Part shown: piece after piece, positions 1 to 13,073 of the stretch
Layout: every line of letters starts with the position of its first letter
Position numbering within the stretch: the first letter of the stretch is position 1
DNA from: Gyrodactylus bullatarudis
Taxonomy: Eukaryota; Platyhelminthes; Monogenea; Gyrodactylidea; Gyrodactylidae
Direction: 5' to 3'
Assembly: GCA_012064415.1 (NCBI GenBank)
Contig: SSNU01000051.1
Span: 1-64,000, forward strand
DNA: 64,000 bases
The notes under the pieces: generated by a model
Seen by the model: the letters and a program-made list of their open reading frames with translations, nothing else
Told to the model about the DNA's origin: nothing
Databases searched by the model: none
Program-made: the position numbers and the translations under genes

Positions 1-1519
1 AAAAGTTTTTTGGTTTTTCATCAATTAGAGTTACTCAAGAAAATTTTCACGATTTCATTCATAGACAATTCATTATAACAATTTTTATTAAATATTGAAC
101 CAGGAATTGAGACTGACGAGACCTGGCAAAATGTACATATCTCTTTAAAATATAATTCTTTTGTTAAAATTTTAATTGATGAATATTTCCTGTTATCCGG
201 ACGTATATGAAAATGTACGTTTATTTCTATCTAAAATATAAAAGGTGCATAAAATTTGTATTTGTAGTTTAAAAAGAATTTCTTATTGAGGGCTTGAACT
301 TGATGAATCTTTGCATTTTGAAAATTTTCTTTCGAAAATCAATCCCTCAGTCATACATTTCCTACAAATCACTGACCTTCTCAGTGAGTTTGGGTAATAA
401 GGGCTTATTAGCTAGATTCACTAAAGTCACACTGATTACCAACATACACTAGTGAATTACCGACACTCAGTGATTTCCCAAACTCACGATAACATATATA
501 TAATAGATTTTTATTTATAAATTTGATAGTTATTTGAAAAAATTACAAAAATAGCTATGGTTCACTGGGATAAATTGATAAAGATAATTACAAATCTGGG
601 ATATATTCATGTCATTAAAAATGGATAAGTTGATCTGAATGCCGAATCCCTTGCGGTGAGTTTTCATGTCATTTTTTAAACTGCGAATCCAAAAATTTTG
701 TTGATTTTAAGGTGTGAGAGGAATCAAACATCATTTTTCAGGATCACCAATAGACATAAAGACCAATTATCACAATTCAGTTTTTGAAAGAACCGTCGAT
801 ATGAACTGATTATCCAAATTCATTCATTTTCAAGCAGTTGAAATGGTCTTAAATTGGGGGAAGTAGACTTTCGCACAATAAGTGTTTCCCTAAAATCACA
901 AGGATCATTTTTGATTTCTTTGTCTATTGGTGATTCTGAAAAATAACGTCTGATTATCCTAACAAGGTGAGATCAAAGTTTAAAAAAATTCCCACCAACT
1001 CGAAATTTAAAACGTCTCCAATTATTTTTCAAAAAATTTTTGGAATTTATTTTCTTGAATCGGTGAAGTTTGCCTTTTGAAAAAAAACTATAGAAAATTC
1101 TCAGACCTTGACGAAAGAATGAGAATTTTGTAAAAACCATAAATTCTTAGGATTGAGTTTTATTTATTATTTCAGGTAGATATTGATGTTCTTTTGAATT
1201 ACAAGTTTTTAAATCGGTTTTCTCATGCATGAACCTTTGCAGGGAAATTTTACAAATCTTTAGCGTGTAGCGTATGATTGATGGGGCTGCTCTAATTATT
1301 GGTTATTTTTTCTCGAAGAAATCTGAATTTAATTTCTTACTAAAAGAGCTAGAGATTGCTGATTGATTAAATATGATTCGTTGTTCTTGTAGTTATATAT
1401 GATAAAAACTATGTTTGGAACACCAGTTTAGGGGCATTAAAATGGCTAAATAGCAGAATAACCACAATTCCCGTCAGAATTTAGACGAATATCTAATCTA
1501 TATTTTTATTAATCGTTGA
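1..1519. other. Repeat-rich gene-free stretch
   Basis: I see no gene here. Short inverted repeats are present. One pair is 383-393 with 477-487. A longer pair is about 716-775 with 905-965, centred on the matching words tcaccaatagac and gtctattggtga. These look like decayed foldback or MITE-type repeats. Confidence 0.5.
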
Positions 1520-1648
1520 TATGTTCAATGAAAACTCTCTAAAAAGGATTGACTATAACCAACATGGCTTTGTTAAAGGAGGAAGAGCGACTTCATGCAT
1601 ATCACATTATATTCTTCAACAAGGTCAATCTCAGGTACAAAAAATGTA
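1520..1648 (+). pseudogene. LINE reverse transcriptase relic
   Basis: About 42 codons from 1520 read as a short piece of a non-LTR retrotransposon reverse transcriptase. They include YNQHGFVKGGRATSC, which matches the conserved QHGF-x-kgrST stretch of RT. The better preserved LINE at 11.8-12.9 kb has NTQHGFLRKRSTST at the same place. A stop follows at once and no other RT motif is nearby, so this is a fragment. Confidence 0.55.
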
Positions 1649-2344
1649 GCCAGCCTACGAAGTTATCAAAAGTTTCCCTATAAATTATCAGTGATTGTAC
1701 AATTTTTTAAATGGCACAAAATGTCAAAAATCAAAATTTTGACATGTTCCTTCATGGCTGGATTGGTTCAAAATTTTTTCTTTATTTTATTTAACTTTTA
1801 CGCTTAGAAAAGATATTTTTCTATCTCTTACACTTAACAGGGGGTGGAAGTAAGCTCTTTTTTTTCTTGGAACTTTAAACATTCAACCTAACCCTTTCTA
1901 TCCAGTAGAACCCAATGTGTGTCTTTCAACAACCAAATCTTAGACTCACCCCCAATCCCTTGTGGATATGCATTGGCTCAAATGGGATCCATCCTTTTCC
2001 TGGCCAACCATCTGTTTATCCTATTTAAATAAAAATGAGTTCATTCATTTTCTTAAAACCAAGTTCAACAATCAAGTCCAGATTTCAATCATAAAATGTT
2101 CTATTTTAAGCAGTGCATTTGGCAAGGATCCAACTTTTTTGTGAAATTAATGATTATTTTTGTTACAAGGACAACTGCATCAGATTTTGTAACTAGGAGG
2201 CTCTAAAGTTTGTTGACAATCCCTTCAACTAACACCAAATCAACGTGTGAATATCTCAACACTTTAGTCCCAGATAATCATCAACTTATTTAACCCTTAA
2301 ATTTGGGTCATCTTTTGATCCAAAATCAGGTTATCTTTGAAGCT

Positions 2345-3953
2345 TTAGCAGATAGGGTTCAGGCGATTGCATATTTGAATTCTAGAGGTATGATTCCTCA
2401 ATAAAAGTTATCTTACTTTTTATCTATGACCCTGAGAAATAGATTTTCAAAAAAACGTTTAAAATAAAAATTAATTTTTCAAAAAAAATCAACTCTCTTT
2501 AAATAAGTATAGCGCGGGTTTGACGAATGATAGAGCCACGATCTTTGCGTATTCCAGGACATTAATAAATTTTAATAAACGTAAAAGTCTAAGTGGGCAA
2601 CCAACGATGGAGGAAACAATGATCCTGGAGACAAACAACCAATTGAATTGAAATCCCTCCTTCCCCTTGTGCTCTATTGAATCCGATTGAACCAATCAGA
2701 GGATTTTATTAAACATTTTATCTGTTTTAAAATTGTATATATATCTAGCCGGTGTAAGAGTCTGATGAGATCCGGTGAAATATAAGCTTTATCACTAAAT
2801 ATTCACTTGTCTTCTAAATCCTTACAATGAATTCTTCATTGGAAACAAATAAATTTTCTATCGAATGGGTGGTAAACGAAGTATTTTCTGATCCTTTAAT
2901 GAATAATAATGAGTTGCTAAAATGACATGTGATACAACTATCACTGTGGGACTTTAAAGGGTTTTTTTCATTATCCAGATGAAACTATAAATTTTGTGAA
3001 TTTTTTTCAAATATAAATTTCTAATCCAAAACAATTCGAATATGTTGGGGATTTTTTGAAATCCTTATCATGTTGCATACTCTTACAATTTGAAGAAAAA
3101 GATTATTTATTATCAAAGTTCAAAAAAATGGGATCTTGGTGCCGAGCCGAAGTTTGAAAAATAACCATTTTTCAGTAGTATTTTTCTTCTAATGCCACAT
3201 GATCTGAATATCTTCAATAAAATCGAATTTTTCATTAAAAAAATTGAAATCATAGCAATTAGATTTTCTTTCTCAGAGCACAATTTCCATTCTAGACTAT
3301 CGTCGCTAACGAGGAAAGAGATTGTCCAGGATTGTACTGTTGCATTTCTCAATCATGTGAAGAAGAAATATCGAAATTTTTTTTGAATTTCAAGTCTGCG
3401 AGTCTTTTTCAAGAAACTTTGGTTCTTCTAAATTAAAATTAGATCAAACTTGAGGTGTTGAATACAACCTAATTAATTGTTATTGCCCTATTTCAATGAT
3501 AGTTCAAGTCATGGGTATGTATTTTCAAACAAAGTTATCTATTTTTCTTCAGTCTTTGAAGGTTGTAAACACATTTCAATATAAAAATTTTGTGAGCAAG
3601 AAAAACAACTCTTGACTCGATTATGAAAATCTCATTTCATTTAATTTTGCTGATAATTTCATTTCCCTTGAGTCAGAAATCAAGCCTTTAGATGTTTGTA
3701 TTATTCGGATTCATTCAAGCATCAGAAAATATTTTGTTTACCACCCATAGGCAAAGATCGTGGCTCTATCATTCGTCAAACCCGCGCTATACTTATTTAA
3801 AGAGAGTTGATTTTTTTTGAAAAATTAATTTTTATTTTAAACGTTTTTTTGAAAATCTATTTCTCAGGGTCATAGATAAAAAGTTAGATAACTTTTATTG
3901 AGGAATCATACCTCTAGAATTCAAATATGCAATCGCCTGAACCCTATCTGCTA
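2345..3953. repeat. Foldback element with 204-bp inverted arms
   Basis: Arms 2345-2548 and 3751-3953 are near-perfect inverted copies separated by 1.2 kb. A second, shorter inverted pair lies inside, about 2865-2890 with 3712-3737. The interior has no convincing protein. Sequence similar to the outer arm recurs near 46668-46735, so this is a dispersed repeat family, probably a non-autonomous foldback DNA element. Confidence 0.8.
2752..2800 (+). ncRNA. Possible hammerhead ribozyme (weak)
   Basis: CTGATGA at 2762-2768 is followed 8 nt later by GAAA at 2777-2780. Stem I can form 3 bp (AGT with ACT). Stem III can form 3 bp (ATA with TAT) ending in an AUC cleavage triplet. Stem II is poor. It lies inside the 2345-3953 foldback. 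A chance match is possible. Confidence 0.25.
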
Positions 3954-5168
3954 TCTGGATAGACAAAAAATTAAATGCGAGTCATGAAAAATAAATTCTC
4001 TGGGACTTTGATAAAAAGTAAGATTTAACTAGCCAAACCTGTATAATTGAGAAATGTCAACTACCAGCTAGACTTCAATTTTTGGATCAAAAAATGACCC
4101 GATTTTCGATTGATAACTTCTGATCTAAAAATAATTATCTTGAAATAACTGTAGGTTCGTAATCTCTGAAACTTTGCGAACTAATCATGCTTTCATTTTA
4201 AATGTATTGAATAAATATTATTTAGAAACTTGAAAAATAGTAATTCGTAAGGGTGGTTGGCGCATTGAAACGCTTTTGGTCTTTTGAAAAAAACAAAATT
4301 TTAGTGTTATTGGGAATCTATAAATTCATCGGCAAGAATTCCCATATCCCTAATAAGATTGTAATCTAAGACAGTTGGGAAACTCATTGGCCACTCTGGT
4401 CCGAAGAAACTGGGGCGTAATATTTCGCGAATATCAAAATTCTACAAGGAATTCATTGATGCATTTGGTTTTGCTTTAGCTCGTATTTTTAAGGGTAAAA
4501 TTTAGAAGTGTGAGGATCTAAGAGAGTTCTTAGATTCAGCGCAATTTCTCCATTGAAAAATTCAATTCTCGTCAGAGAAACATCTATGATAAAATTATTC
4601 GAAAAACCTCAAAAAAGAAAAGTTGCTGTTTAGAAAAATATGCTTACATGCTACAGTCTGAAATTGGCCAGCCTCCAAGATTAATGTCTCAAGCTTTTTT
4701 AGAAAAAAAAACAGTTTTAAACGTCTAGAAACAAAAACTTTTGTCAAGTTGACAATATTTCAAACAAGTTCAAAAAAATTTGTTTCTATATAAAAAGACA
4801 TAAACCCTATTTTTGTACAAAGATTAATTAATTGCTAATCTCTTTTTTTTCTTTCACTCCTGCGCGCCTTTCTTGAATCCAACAGCCCCACCCCCTCGTG
4901 TTAATTGAGAAAAAATAGGATTTGATTATTATTTCTTTCTCAAGAGTTTTCTCTTCACAACCGTTTCAGTCATAAAAATAGACTTTTTACGTCAGAGAGA
5001 AAATAATAAAATAAAAATTCAACTTGATTGCATGTATGCGTGTTTTTTCACTTTCTATAGTGACTTTAGTGATCGTCATTGGCCAGAAGACTTGGATTGG
5101 CCATTCATTTGGCACGGATAATTTTCTATAAATTACACAAAAATTTGGAAATAGAATCAAAAGTTAAA
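3954..5168. other. Non-coding, repeat remnants
   Basis: No gene seen. About 4385-4505 is an inverted copy of sequence at about 6880-7015, sharing a CCGAAGAAA-type word and a TTTAAGGGTAAAATT-type word, so both belong to one repeat family. The T-rich stretch at about 4840-5100 could hold the promoter and 5' UTR of the small gene that follows. Confidence 0.4.
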
Positions 5169-5412
5169 ATGTCAGAAACAGAGAAAAATCAAACTGCCGG
5201 TGAGGAGACCCAAAAGAAGGAAGAGAAGAAGCCCAACAAGTTGGCCGCCTTCCTGGCCGGGATCAAGGAGAAGAACGCTGCCAAGAAGGTAAATATAATT
5301 TTGATTTATTTTTAATCTCTAGGAAGCAAATAAAAAGAAGAAGGAAGCAAAGAAATCTGCCACTGAGGAGGGTGCAAAGTCAGCCGAAACAGAAAAAACT
5401 CCAGCCGAGTAG
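5169..5412 (+). CDS. Small Lys/Glu-rich protein, two exons
   Basis: Exons 5169-5288 and 5333-5412 were considered first, but the acceptor AG falls at 5321-5322, so exon 2 is 5323-5412 and the intron is 34 bp (5289-5322). The join gives 69 residues. The protein is mostly K, E and A: a charged N-terminus, a short hydrophobic centre (KLAAFLAGIKEKNAAKK), then a Lys-rich stretch and an acidic tail ending TPAE. It is probably disordered, with one possible amphipathic helix. Codon use in exon 1 is richer in G and C than the surroundings (AAG, GCC), as in a highly expressed gene. I do not recognise the family and assign no function. Confidence 0.6.
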
Positions 5413-7826
5413 ATGTGTAATCTTTTGACCAGGCACCTTTCAATAATTTTCGATAAAAAACGTTTATAATTCCTGTTACATACACATTATATATATAATG
5501 AAAAAAGAATGCGCAAATTTCGTATCCAAAGATGAAGGATTTTACCTTTGAATTTCTTTTTGAAAGATTTACTAATAAATTTTTTTTGATGAACACACCA
5601 AGAGTGTTTTCACTTTCGACTAAAACTCTAGCTATTCGTTTAATTGAATGATACGGACGATATGTCAAAGTTTCTCTGGGAAAGTTTTATTTTGAGTGTA
5701 CAATTTATGGCCCAGATTATAAACTTTTTTTCACTCTCTTCTTCAAATCTAAAGATGAAATTTTAATTTCTCTTGAAAAGGTCTTGAAAATATGCATATT
5801 AATAACATAATCTATATAATAAGATGATTCTAGAAGGCCTGATGCAGCTTCAACAGATGTCAGAATTGAACTAAAATTAGATGTGATAGCCATTTGAATT
5901 CGACGTGGTGAAGCTTCTGGCTTGAATCGCTATTCGTTCATCATCCATCCGAGCATGTAATAACATTTTGTAATAGGCCAGAACCTATACTTACAAGGTT
6001 TATCTACAATAATTTCGTTCTAGGTAATCAATGTAAATAAAACTAGTTGACATGAAGATGAGAACTTTTTATCGTTACAAAAAAAACTCAATGGTTTTCT
6101 CCCGACAGTCAAATTTAAATGATCCAATTTTCCAAAAATCTTTCTGAAAAAAATTCAATCTAACAAAAATTTTGCCGCTTTTGGAAATTTGAAAGTCTAA
6201 AAGTTGAAATAGTGTGAATTTCAAGCTGTGAAATTGGGTCATAGCAAACAATAGTCAAAATTATTAAGAACTTACTCAAGCATGGTGTGATGATGAACTC
6301 TTTTGCATTGAATTTGGAGTTATAGTTCAGGCCTAAATCATTAAATGAGTTGACTATGGCCGTGTTATACAAAGTTTCAATAAAGATGTTATCTAATAAT
6401 TCCATAATTTTCGTTTCAAATGATTTAAGAAGAGTCCAATTTGATTAGGTGAAGATTCCAAGTTGTTTAATTCAGTTTATCCAATCACATTCGAATTTAG
6501 TTTATCAGACAAAGATTTTTGGTTTCTCCCTAATTCTGACTACAAATCTTTCGACTTTTCCGTTCAATTATGGAGCCAGTTGAGAAGTTTTACAGACCAT
6601 CATAGACCCAACTCTGGGATGCAATGGCATTGGGGATTCCGTAGAAAACTTTGAATTCCTCATAGATCCTGATGATACAATGGAAATGATAAAATCTATT
6701 GGTGGATTACGAAAATAGTTTGAAATAATAACTAATGTTTGAGAAGTTAGCCCGCGAGGCAATAAATGCTAATGTTAAAAATAAAAATAGTTTTAAGGGA
6801 TTGTTTCGTGATCAGTGCTGTATCGTATTGAGAATATTGTATTTTATTAAGCTCCAAAAACTCAATTTTTCGTACTTGTGAATTTTACCCTTAAAAACGC
6901 GAGTTAAACGGAAATCTGAATGCACCAATGAATTCCTTGTAAAATTTTGGTATATTTGTATATATATCGCGATATATTACGCTCTAATTTCTTCGGACTG
7001 GGGTGGCCATCGAGTTTCGGTTCCGACTGTATATTCTTCCATTTCGTTAATCTTAGGCTTCAACTTAATTACAGTCGGAACTGAAACTCGATGGCCACAT
7101 CAGTCCGAAGAAATTACTATTAAACTGTAGAAGTACGAAAAATTGAGTTTTTTAAGCTTTATTGCGAGGTTCAGAGAGGTTTTACAGAGTTTAAAAGCAT
7201 CTGAGTATATAAAAGACAAGTTCCTTTTTCTTAGGAACATTAAAGTTTCTCTTTAAAGGCACTCTAAAATAACCTGTTTTACGTAGGTCTACTTGTAAGC
7301 GACTGATAAAAATCAGGATTTTGGATCAAATATATTGAACTATATAGTGAAGGGGTGTGAATCAAGTATACGTTTATTCGAGCTTCGAATGGTCTATAGT
7401 TTGAAAGATAAGAATGTACTGATTTCATTAGACATCCTCTTAGAACTAAGAATTTTGAAGGTTAATTAAGACTCAATCTTTTCAATGCATCATCATTATA
7501 TTTATCAATGATAAACTGTGTTTTATACATACATATTTTATTGTAGGGTTTAACACCACAAAAATATCTCAACCAATGAAATTCAAGTACGCTCTATTAC
7601 TCTTTAGTCACAATCACGCCATTCAAATCTGTCAACCACACATGGTAAAAGACGTGAATTGACTTCTTGAGTACAAAAGATTATTTCCTCATAGGGCACA
7701 GTGTACCAATATTAGACATGAGTTCATTTATAACAAGCCTGGTGCTTTTTTCTGGAATGATTTTTTAATTTTTGTTTAATTTACATCTAATTACTCGGTG
7801 CACATATTCGAAAAACATCCATAGCA
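5413..7826. repeat. Gene-free region with an inverted-repeat element at 6846-7162
   Basis: No gene is supported. 6846-7162 is a hairpin-forming repeat. Its outer arms are 6846-6878 with 7128-7162. Its inner arms are about 6987-7035 with 7073-7120, around the words TGGCCATCGAGTTTCGG and CGAAACTCGATGGCCA allowing for one change. A segment near 6048 matches the start of the AGATGAGAATTTA foldback family seen at 38.6, 43.0 and 45.5 kb. Confidence 0.6.
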
Positions 7827-9657
7827 ATGAAGCAAGCCCTGTGGCGAATCCATTTCAATGATTCCTTTGGTATGTGTAGTACATTAATAACTTTCAGATC
7901 ATAAAAAACTATGTTGCAAACATTGCAATAAAGCTTACGCTCCAAACTGTGGCAAGAGGGTGTATTTTGAGCACCTGAAGAAGAATCATTCTGACATACA
8001 GTCAGTTAAAGAAACAATTAATGAAGATGAGGCCTCAAGGGTTGTTTCTTGTGCTCTTCAGTCAGGAAAATGTCAAGCCACATTTGACATTTTAATAACC
8101 CTTTTAATAGCATCCAATAATCTTCCCTTTACATTTATTGATAACCCAGCTTTAAAAGCTCTTTTGAAATTATTGGACTCCCCTTACAAATTAAAATCGC
8201 CCTCTACCTACAGGTATAATTATGTTGATAAACTTCATAATTATATCAACGAAAGACAGGTAAATTATAATTTATAAATATAAATATAAATAATTATTTA
8301 TATTTTCATGTGGATGTATTTTTTAGGATATGGAAATTGAACGGCTTTGCAGGGATAAGATCGGCCTTTCCATTACCTCTGATGCATGGCTGTTAAGGCC
8401 TTTTATGTCCAAGCCCAACCTGCTAATGATATAAAAACAGGTGAGGCCATTGCAAAATCTTTAAAAGATTATATAATTTCAAAAAAATATATCTCTAACC
8501 TACCCTGCAAAGCCCTAGTTATTGACGGGGCAGCTAATGTAAAGAAAGCTTCAAAGCTTCTTCTGGCTGATAAATCCATTACACATAAGACTTTTGAAAA
8601 AAATTTATTTGTTAAAAATGGGCTTATTAAATTAGAAAAAATGGCCGCATTTATCAATACATCGTCGTGCTCAAGGCAAATTTTGAGAGATAAATTAGGC
8701 GATAAAATTTCAGGCCTCCCATCCCCCGTCATAACTAGATGGAATTCTAGAATTACCCTCTTTCAAAGATTCTTTGATATCGAGGATGTCATCAGATTAC
8801 TTGAGGAATTTCCCCAAATCCTTGTAAACAAATTTATACCTATTGAAAGACTAGTTTTCAAGAATATCCTCCCTTTATTAACTGTTTTTAAAGAAATATC
8901 TATAAAAATTTCTTCTGAATCAAAATGCACTATGCATGCGATTCTTCCCTATTTCCATGTTATATGTAATCATTTTAATAAATTGAAGAAAGAATTTTTT
9001 GATGAAAACAATGATTTTCATCATCATGTTTCCAACTTTGTATTTGATCTTGAAAATACCTTCCTTCATTATTTCCCTAATTTTGGCCAAGACGAAATAT
9101 TATTTCGATTAGCTCATTTTTTTGATCCCAATTTAAAAGGTTTTTTCTTTATTGATAAAAATATTATTAATGATTGTAAATCTTATATATTAAATCATTT
9201 TGACTCCCCAAATGACTTTACACCCCAAATGCCCTCAACATCCTGTAATCTTGATGATGTCCTTAACTATTCCTATCAAAGATCTGACTCTTTATCTGAA
9301 GAAATTGAAGCCTACTTAATAGATAACTAAAAAAGGACTGATAATCCCCTTGATTTTTGGGCTCGAAGGAAGGAAAGCAATCCAAAACTATCTAGAATTT
9401 CATCCTATTTCCTGTCTATCCCGCCTACATCAGTTACATCCGAGAGAATGTTTAGTCTTGGTCGAAGAATAGTAACTGATTATAGAACAAGTCTTTCTCC
9501 CAATGTCACAGAGAAACTCATTATACTTTCGCATGTGACAAGGACCTCCGAATCAATAGAAGCCCTGTTGAAACCAATACCCATTGCTGAGGAAGAAGAT
9601 AATCAAGTTGTAGAATCTATATTAGAAATTGATATAAAATCTAATCATTATTTTTAA
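7827..9657 (+). pseudogene. Broken hAT-family DNA transposase
   Basis: Exon 1 (7827-7869) and exon 2 (7898-8259) are separated by a 28-bp intron. They encode a BED zinc finger: a W-x-x-HF start, then CCKHC with HLKKNH. Exon 3 (from 8327) reaches LSITSDAW, the usual hAT strand before the catalytic region, but then loses frame near 8388. The reading continues in another frame at 8386-9330 (VIDGAANV region) up to an in-frame TAA at 9328. Beyond that stop comes the hAT C-terminal dimerisation region at about 9345-9570, with DFWARR and PPTSVTSERMFSLGRRI. One frameshift and one stop mark it as inactive. No clear terminal repeats were found. Confidence 0.85.
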
Positions 9658-9782
9658 AGCCTATATTTCCTCGGGTAAATATGATCGTTTTATTAATTTT
9701 TATTTTAAATTAAATAAATTATCTTTATTAAAAATTCATAAACTTATATAATATTTAGACAATAGTTATTGAAGAAGACAAA

Positions 9783-9959
9783 ATGGATTTTGAGGATACG
9801 CCAGTTGAAATTCCTATAATCAGGGGTCCTGATCCCTCCCATGTAGATATACCTGGTTCTTCAAATGGAGTCTTGATGGTTGACAATTCTCCAGGTCCAA
9901 GTTCTGCCACCAAAAGGCAGCCATCAAAAACAATACCTCAAAAGTCAAAAATTACTTAA
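9783..9959 (+). other. 58-codon ORF, possible transposon remnant
   Basis: The ORF is acidic and Pro/Ser-rich and ends in a basic KSKIT tail. In a shifted frame the following sequence reads AEFWEKYKN, which resembles the start of a BED finger. It may be the 5' end of a second hAT copy. It shows no domain of its own. Confidence 0.25.
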
Positions 9960-11062
9960 AGGATTCAAATAAGAATAATCCTATTAAGGCTGAATTTTGG
10001 GAAAAATACAAGAATTGAAATACAATTATCCCTATAACTAATACAAAAAAAATGTTTTTATAATGAATATTAGTAGGTTTTATTATAATTTCCTAAGTAT
10101 TCTATATCATGAATAAATAAAATCTCTCAATACTTGTAGTAAAAATCTCAGGAATATTCACAAATTCGTGAAAAAGCATTGAAATTAAGTAATCTATAAA
10201 AATCATCCGTGCAGCCTTGATAAAATCAAAATCTTCAGTGCAGTGCACAAGGCACGGATAAAAGCTGGTTTTGTGCAAAGCCCTATTTCCTCATGGATTT
10301 GAAGTGACTGTAGATAAAAACAATTACGTGTTGCACTTCAATGAAAATGTTTAAATAATGATGATAATACTACTTGTTAGTCAAAACTAAAGATATCATA
10401 AATGCATTAAAAATGCAAGATTTAATTTTCATAACTGCATATTTTTGAGGCCCTATTATCATTATACTTTGGGGTAGGACGTTCACTCTTGGTTGGTTCT
10501 GATTGGTTAATTGATGGGACACATCTCACTATCCTAGAGTAAGATTGTAATTAACATGTTCATGATATGATATGATTATTAAACATGAGGTCCTTAATAT
10601 AAAAAGATACAATATGTTTATTTTGAGTGTGATTTAAGGTGATTCTTTGTTAAGAAAGACGTCTCTACAGTCAAAAGACTATAAGTGGTACAAATGTAGA
10701 AATTATTTCACAAATTCGAGATCTTTTTGATTTTAAAGTCAAATTGAAATCTTGTTCTGAGCGTAAGAAGCACATTCAGTAGGGTTCAGTAATAATTTGA
10801 CAACATGAGATAGGACTGTCTATTTGCCTTCGACATGGATTTGGAGTAGAGAACTTCAGAATAAGAGATTTGTTATAGCCGAACGTGGAGTAAAAAGGCT
10901 TTTTTGTATCTTGTAAGGATGGTAAATTATGTTAGATCAGAAACATTTGCGCCTTTCTACTCATGTTGATTACGATTCACTCTATCATGATTGTCAATTT
11001 TAATAAAACCTTTTTATCTATTAGATGTTGCCGCCTAAATCTCATCATCATTCACTTATAAC
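9960..11062. other. Gene-free, scattered repeat words
   Basis: I see no gene. A TTTTTGAGGCCCTA word at about 10443-10457 matches the terminal repeat of the MITE at 53858-54212 and a copy at 20350. A second shared word, CTGATTGGTTAATT (about 10498), also occurs inside that MITE. This is probably a partial MITE. Confidence 0.35.
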
Positions 11063-12938
11063 ATGATATCTCAATCAAACAATCCGGAAACACTCACTTT
11101 CAACATAATGAACCAGAATAATGGTCTCAATGCAACAATAATTCTAGTATATAACCCACCTCCGGTCAACAACGACTCCGAACAAGCAATTATAAATCAA
11201 TTACAATTATATCAAAATCTATTTCACAAAAACATGATTCTCTGTGGAGATTTTAACCATACTAACTACAGCCCTGAGATACTTGATTTCAGCTCTCCAA
11301 TCTTCGATTATGCCTCTTCACTTAGCCTAAACCAAATAGTGGATAGACCAACCCGCCTGAATCCCCCAAACTATCTACGAACATCGATGGACTAAAAAGT
11401 GCTAACTCCTCAGAATCTTCTGACTCTGATCACTTAGTTCTCTTATTCGATTCTGGTCCTAGCAACAATAACTACAATAATGAAACCTTCCACTATGTAA
11501 CCTCATTCTCTCACTTCAGACAGTTATTCCTGTCATTGGAAGACCAAATTTTTCGCCATATTTTAACACTGACCTTTTCTACCAACTCATTAAAAAATCA
11601 AGTAAAATTTCCAAAAACTCCCAAGAAGCCGTCCATCAACTACCTCAATCTATTTTTGAAAATCAATCATTAGTGACCTCAAGACTCATCCGTCCAAAGC
11701 CTGGGAAAAACTCAAATTCCTTGCAAATAAGTCAACTGTCTCGACAAAATTCCAATCAGTTACTGCTAACTCATTAAATTTATTCTTTGAATCTACGTTC
11801 TGCATATCTAAATGGCATCCTACCTTTCTCTTCTACTGTACATAAATTCAATCCCAAAAACATGGAATCAAATAAAAATCACACCTATCACACTGAGTCT
11901 GATTATAGACCAATCCCTATTTTTCTCAGCCTCATCGATATGATAAATCGATATGTGGTAAATCACTTTATCTCAAAGGAAATTGACATGACAGCACTAG
12001 ACAACACCCAACATGGTTTTCTCAGAAAGAGAAGCACTTCTACAAACCTTTTATCATTCTTTGAGGATGCCGATGACCTTATCTTTAAAAGAATTCCTAC
12101 AATTGTAATCTTTATCGATATCTCGAAGGCCTTTGACAGAGTTCCATTTACCATAATCCAAAAAATGCTGATTGCTAATAATGTAAACCCTTATATTATA
12201 AATTTCACCATGAATTTCCTAACATCGAGGACTCAAAGGGTTTACTTCAATCAAGAAGTATCCTCTCCTGCCAATATAAACTCAGGTGTACCCCAAGGTT
12301 CTATCGTTGGGCCTCTACTTTTCAACATCGTCTTCTCAATTGTTAAATCATCCAATAAGGATATCAAATACTATAAATATGCTGACGATCTTAATATCCT
12401 AATACCGAATTTCTCGAATGAACTCGTTCAAAATGAACTCAACCATCTTAAAAATCTACTCTCTTCCATTGGGCTTCAAATTAATGACGGCAAAAACAAA
12501 TTAATGATTTTGAAACACAATAAACCGCCTCCTGTCCTCGATCCAGATCTATGCCAACTTGTAGTGGACCAAATAAAGGACCTAGGATTACATTTCAACC
12601 ACAACCTTCGTGTTAAACCTCATATTAATGTTCTTCTCAAATCTTTCAGGTATTCTACTTACCTTATTACTAAATTTGTAATCAGTGCTGACTTAAAACT
12701 AACTCTTTACAAATCTTTCATTTTATCAAAATTTGACTATGAAGCAGCTCTAATACTAGGGATTACCTGTGAAGCAATATGGCTAAGAGGAATTGCCTCC
12801 TTAATAATACTGTATAACTCATCATGTGCGACTAGCACCTCAAATTACAATACCAGAAACCACAAGAGATACTCAATTCTCCTCAATATACTCCCGTTAC
12901 AATCTAGATTCAGACTGGATATTCGTAAAATTCGCTAA
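11063..12938 (+). mobile_element. Broken non-LTR retrotransposon (Jockey/CR1-like)
   Basis: 11063-11395 encodes the C-terminal half of an AP endonuclease domain with ILCGDFNHT. Frameshifted remnants (SSDSDHLVLLF) follow at about 11400-11460. 11787-12938 encodes a reverse transcriptase with QHGFLRKRST, FIDISKAFDRVPF, GVPQGSIVGPLLFN and YADDLNIL (the active-site YADD). The 5' part (ORF1 and the endonuclease start) is missing, and several frame changes separate endonuclease from RT, so the copy is dead. Overall motif style fits the Jockey/CR1 side of LINEs, but the clade is not certain. Confidence 0.85.
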
Positions 12939-13073
12939 ACCAAAATCTATTAGATTTAATCTAAAAGAAGCATTTTAAAATTGAAAATCTCCCTCTGAAA
13001 CATTAGAACAAAAAGATTTGAGGAGTTATTTTATATTATTATCTTTTGTTTTGTATAGATCTTTATTTGAAAA

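Noticed and set aside
6661..6700. CTGATGA...GAAA at 6.67 kb as a hammerhead
   Set aside because: The bases next to the core cannot pair to form stem I, and stem II does not form.
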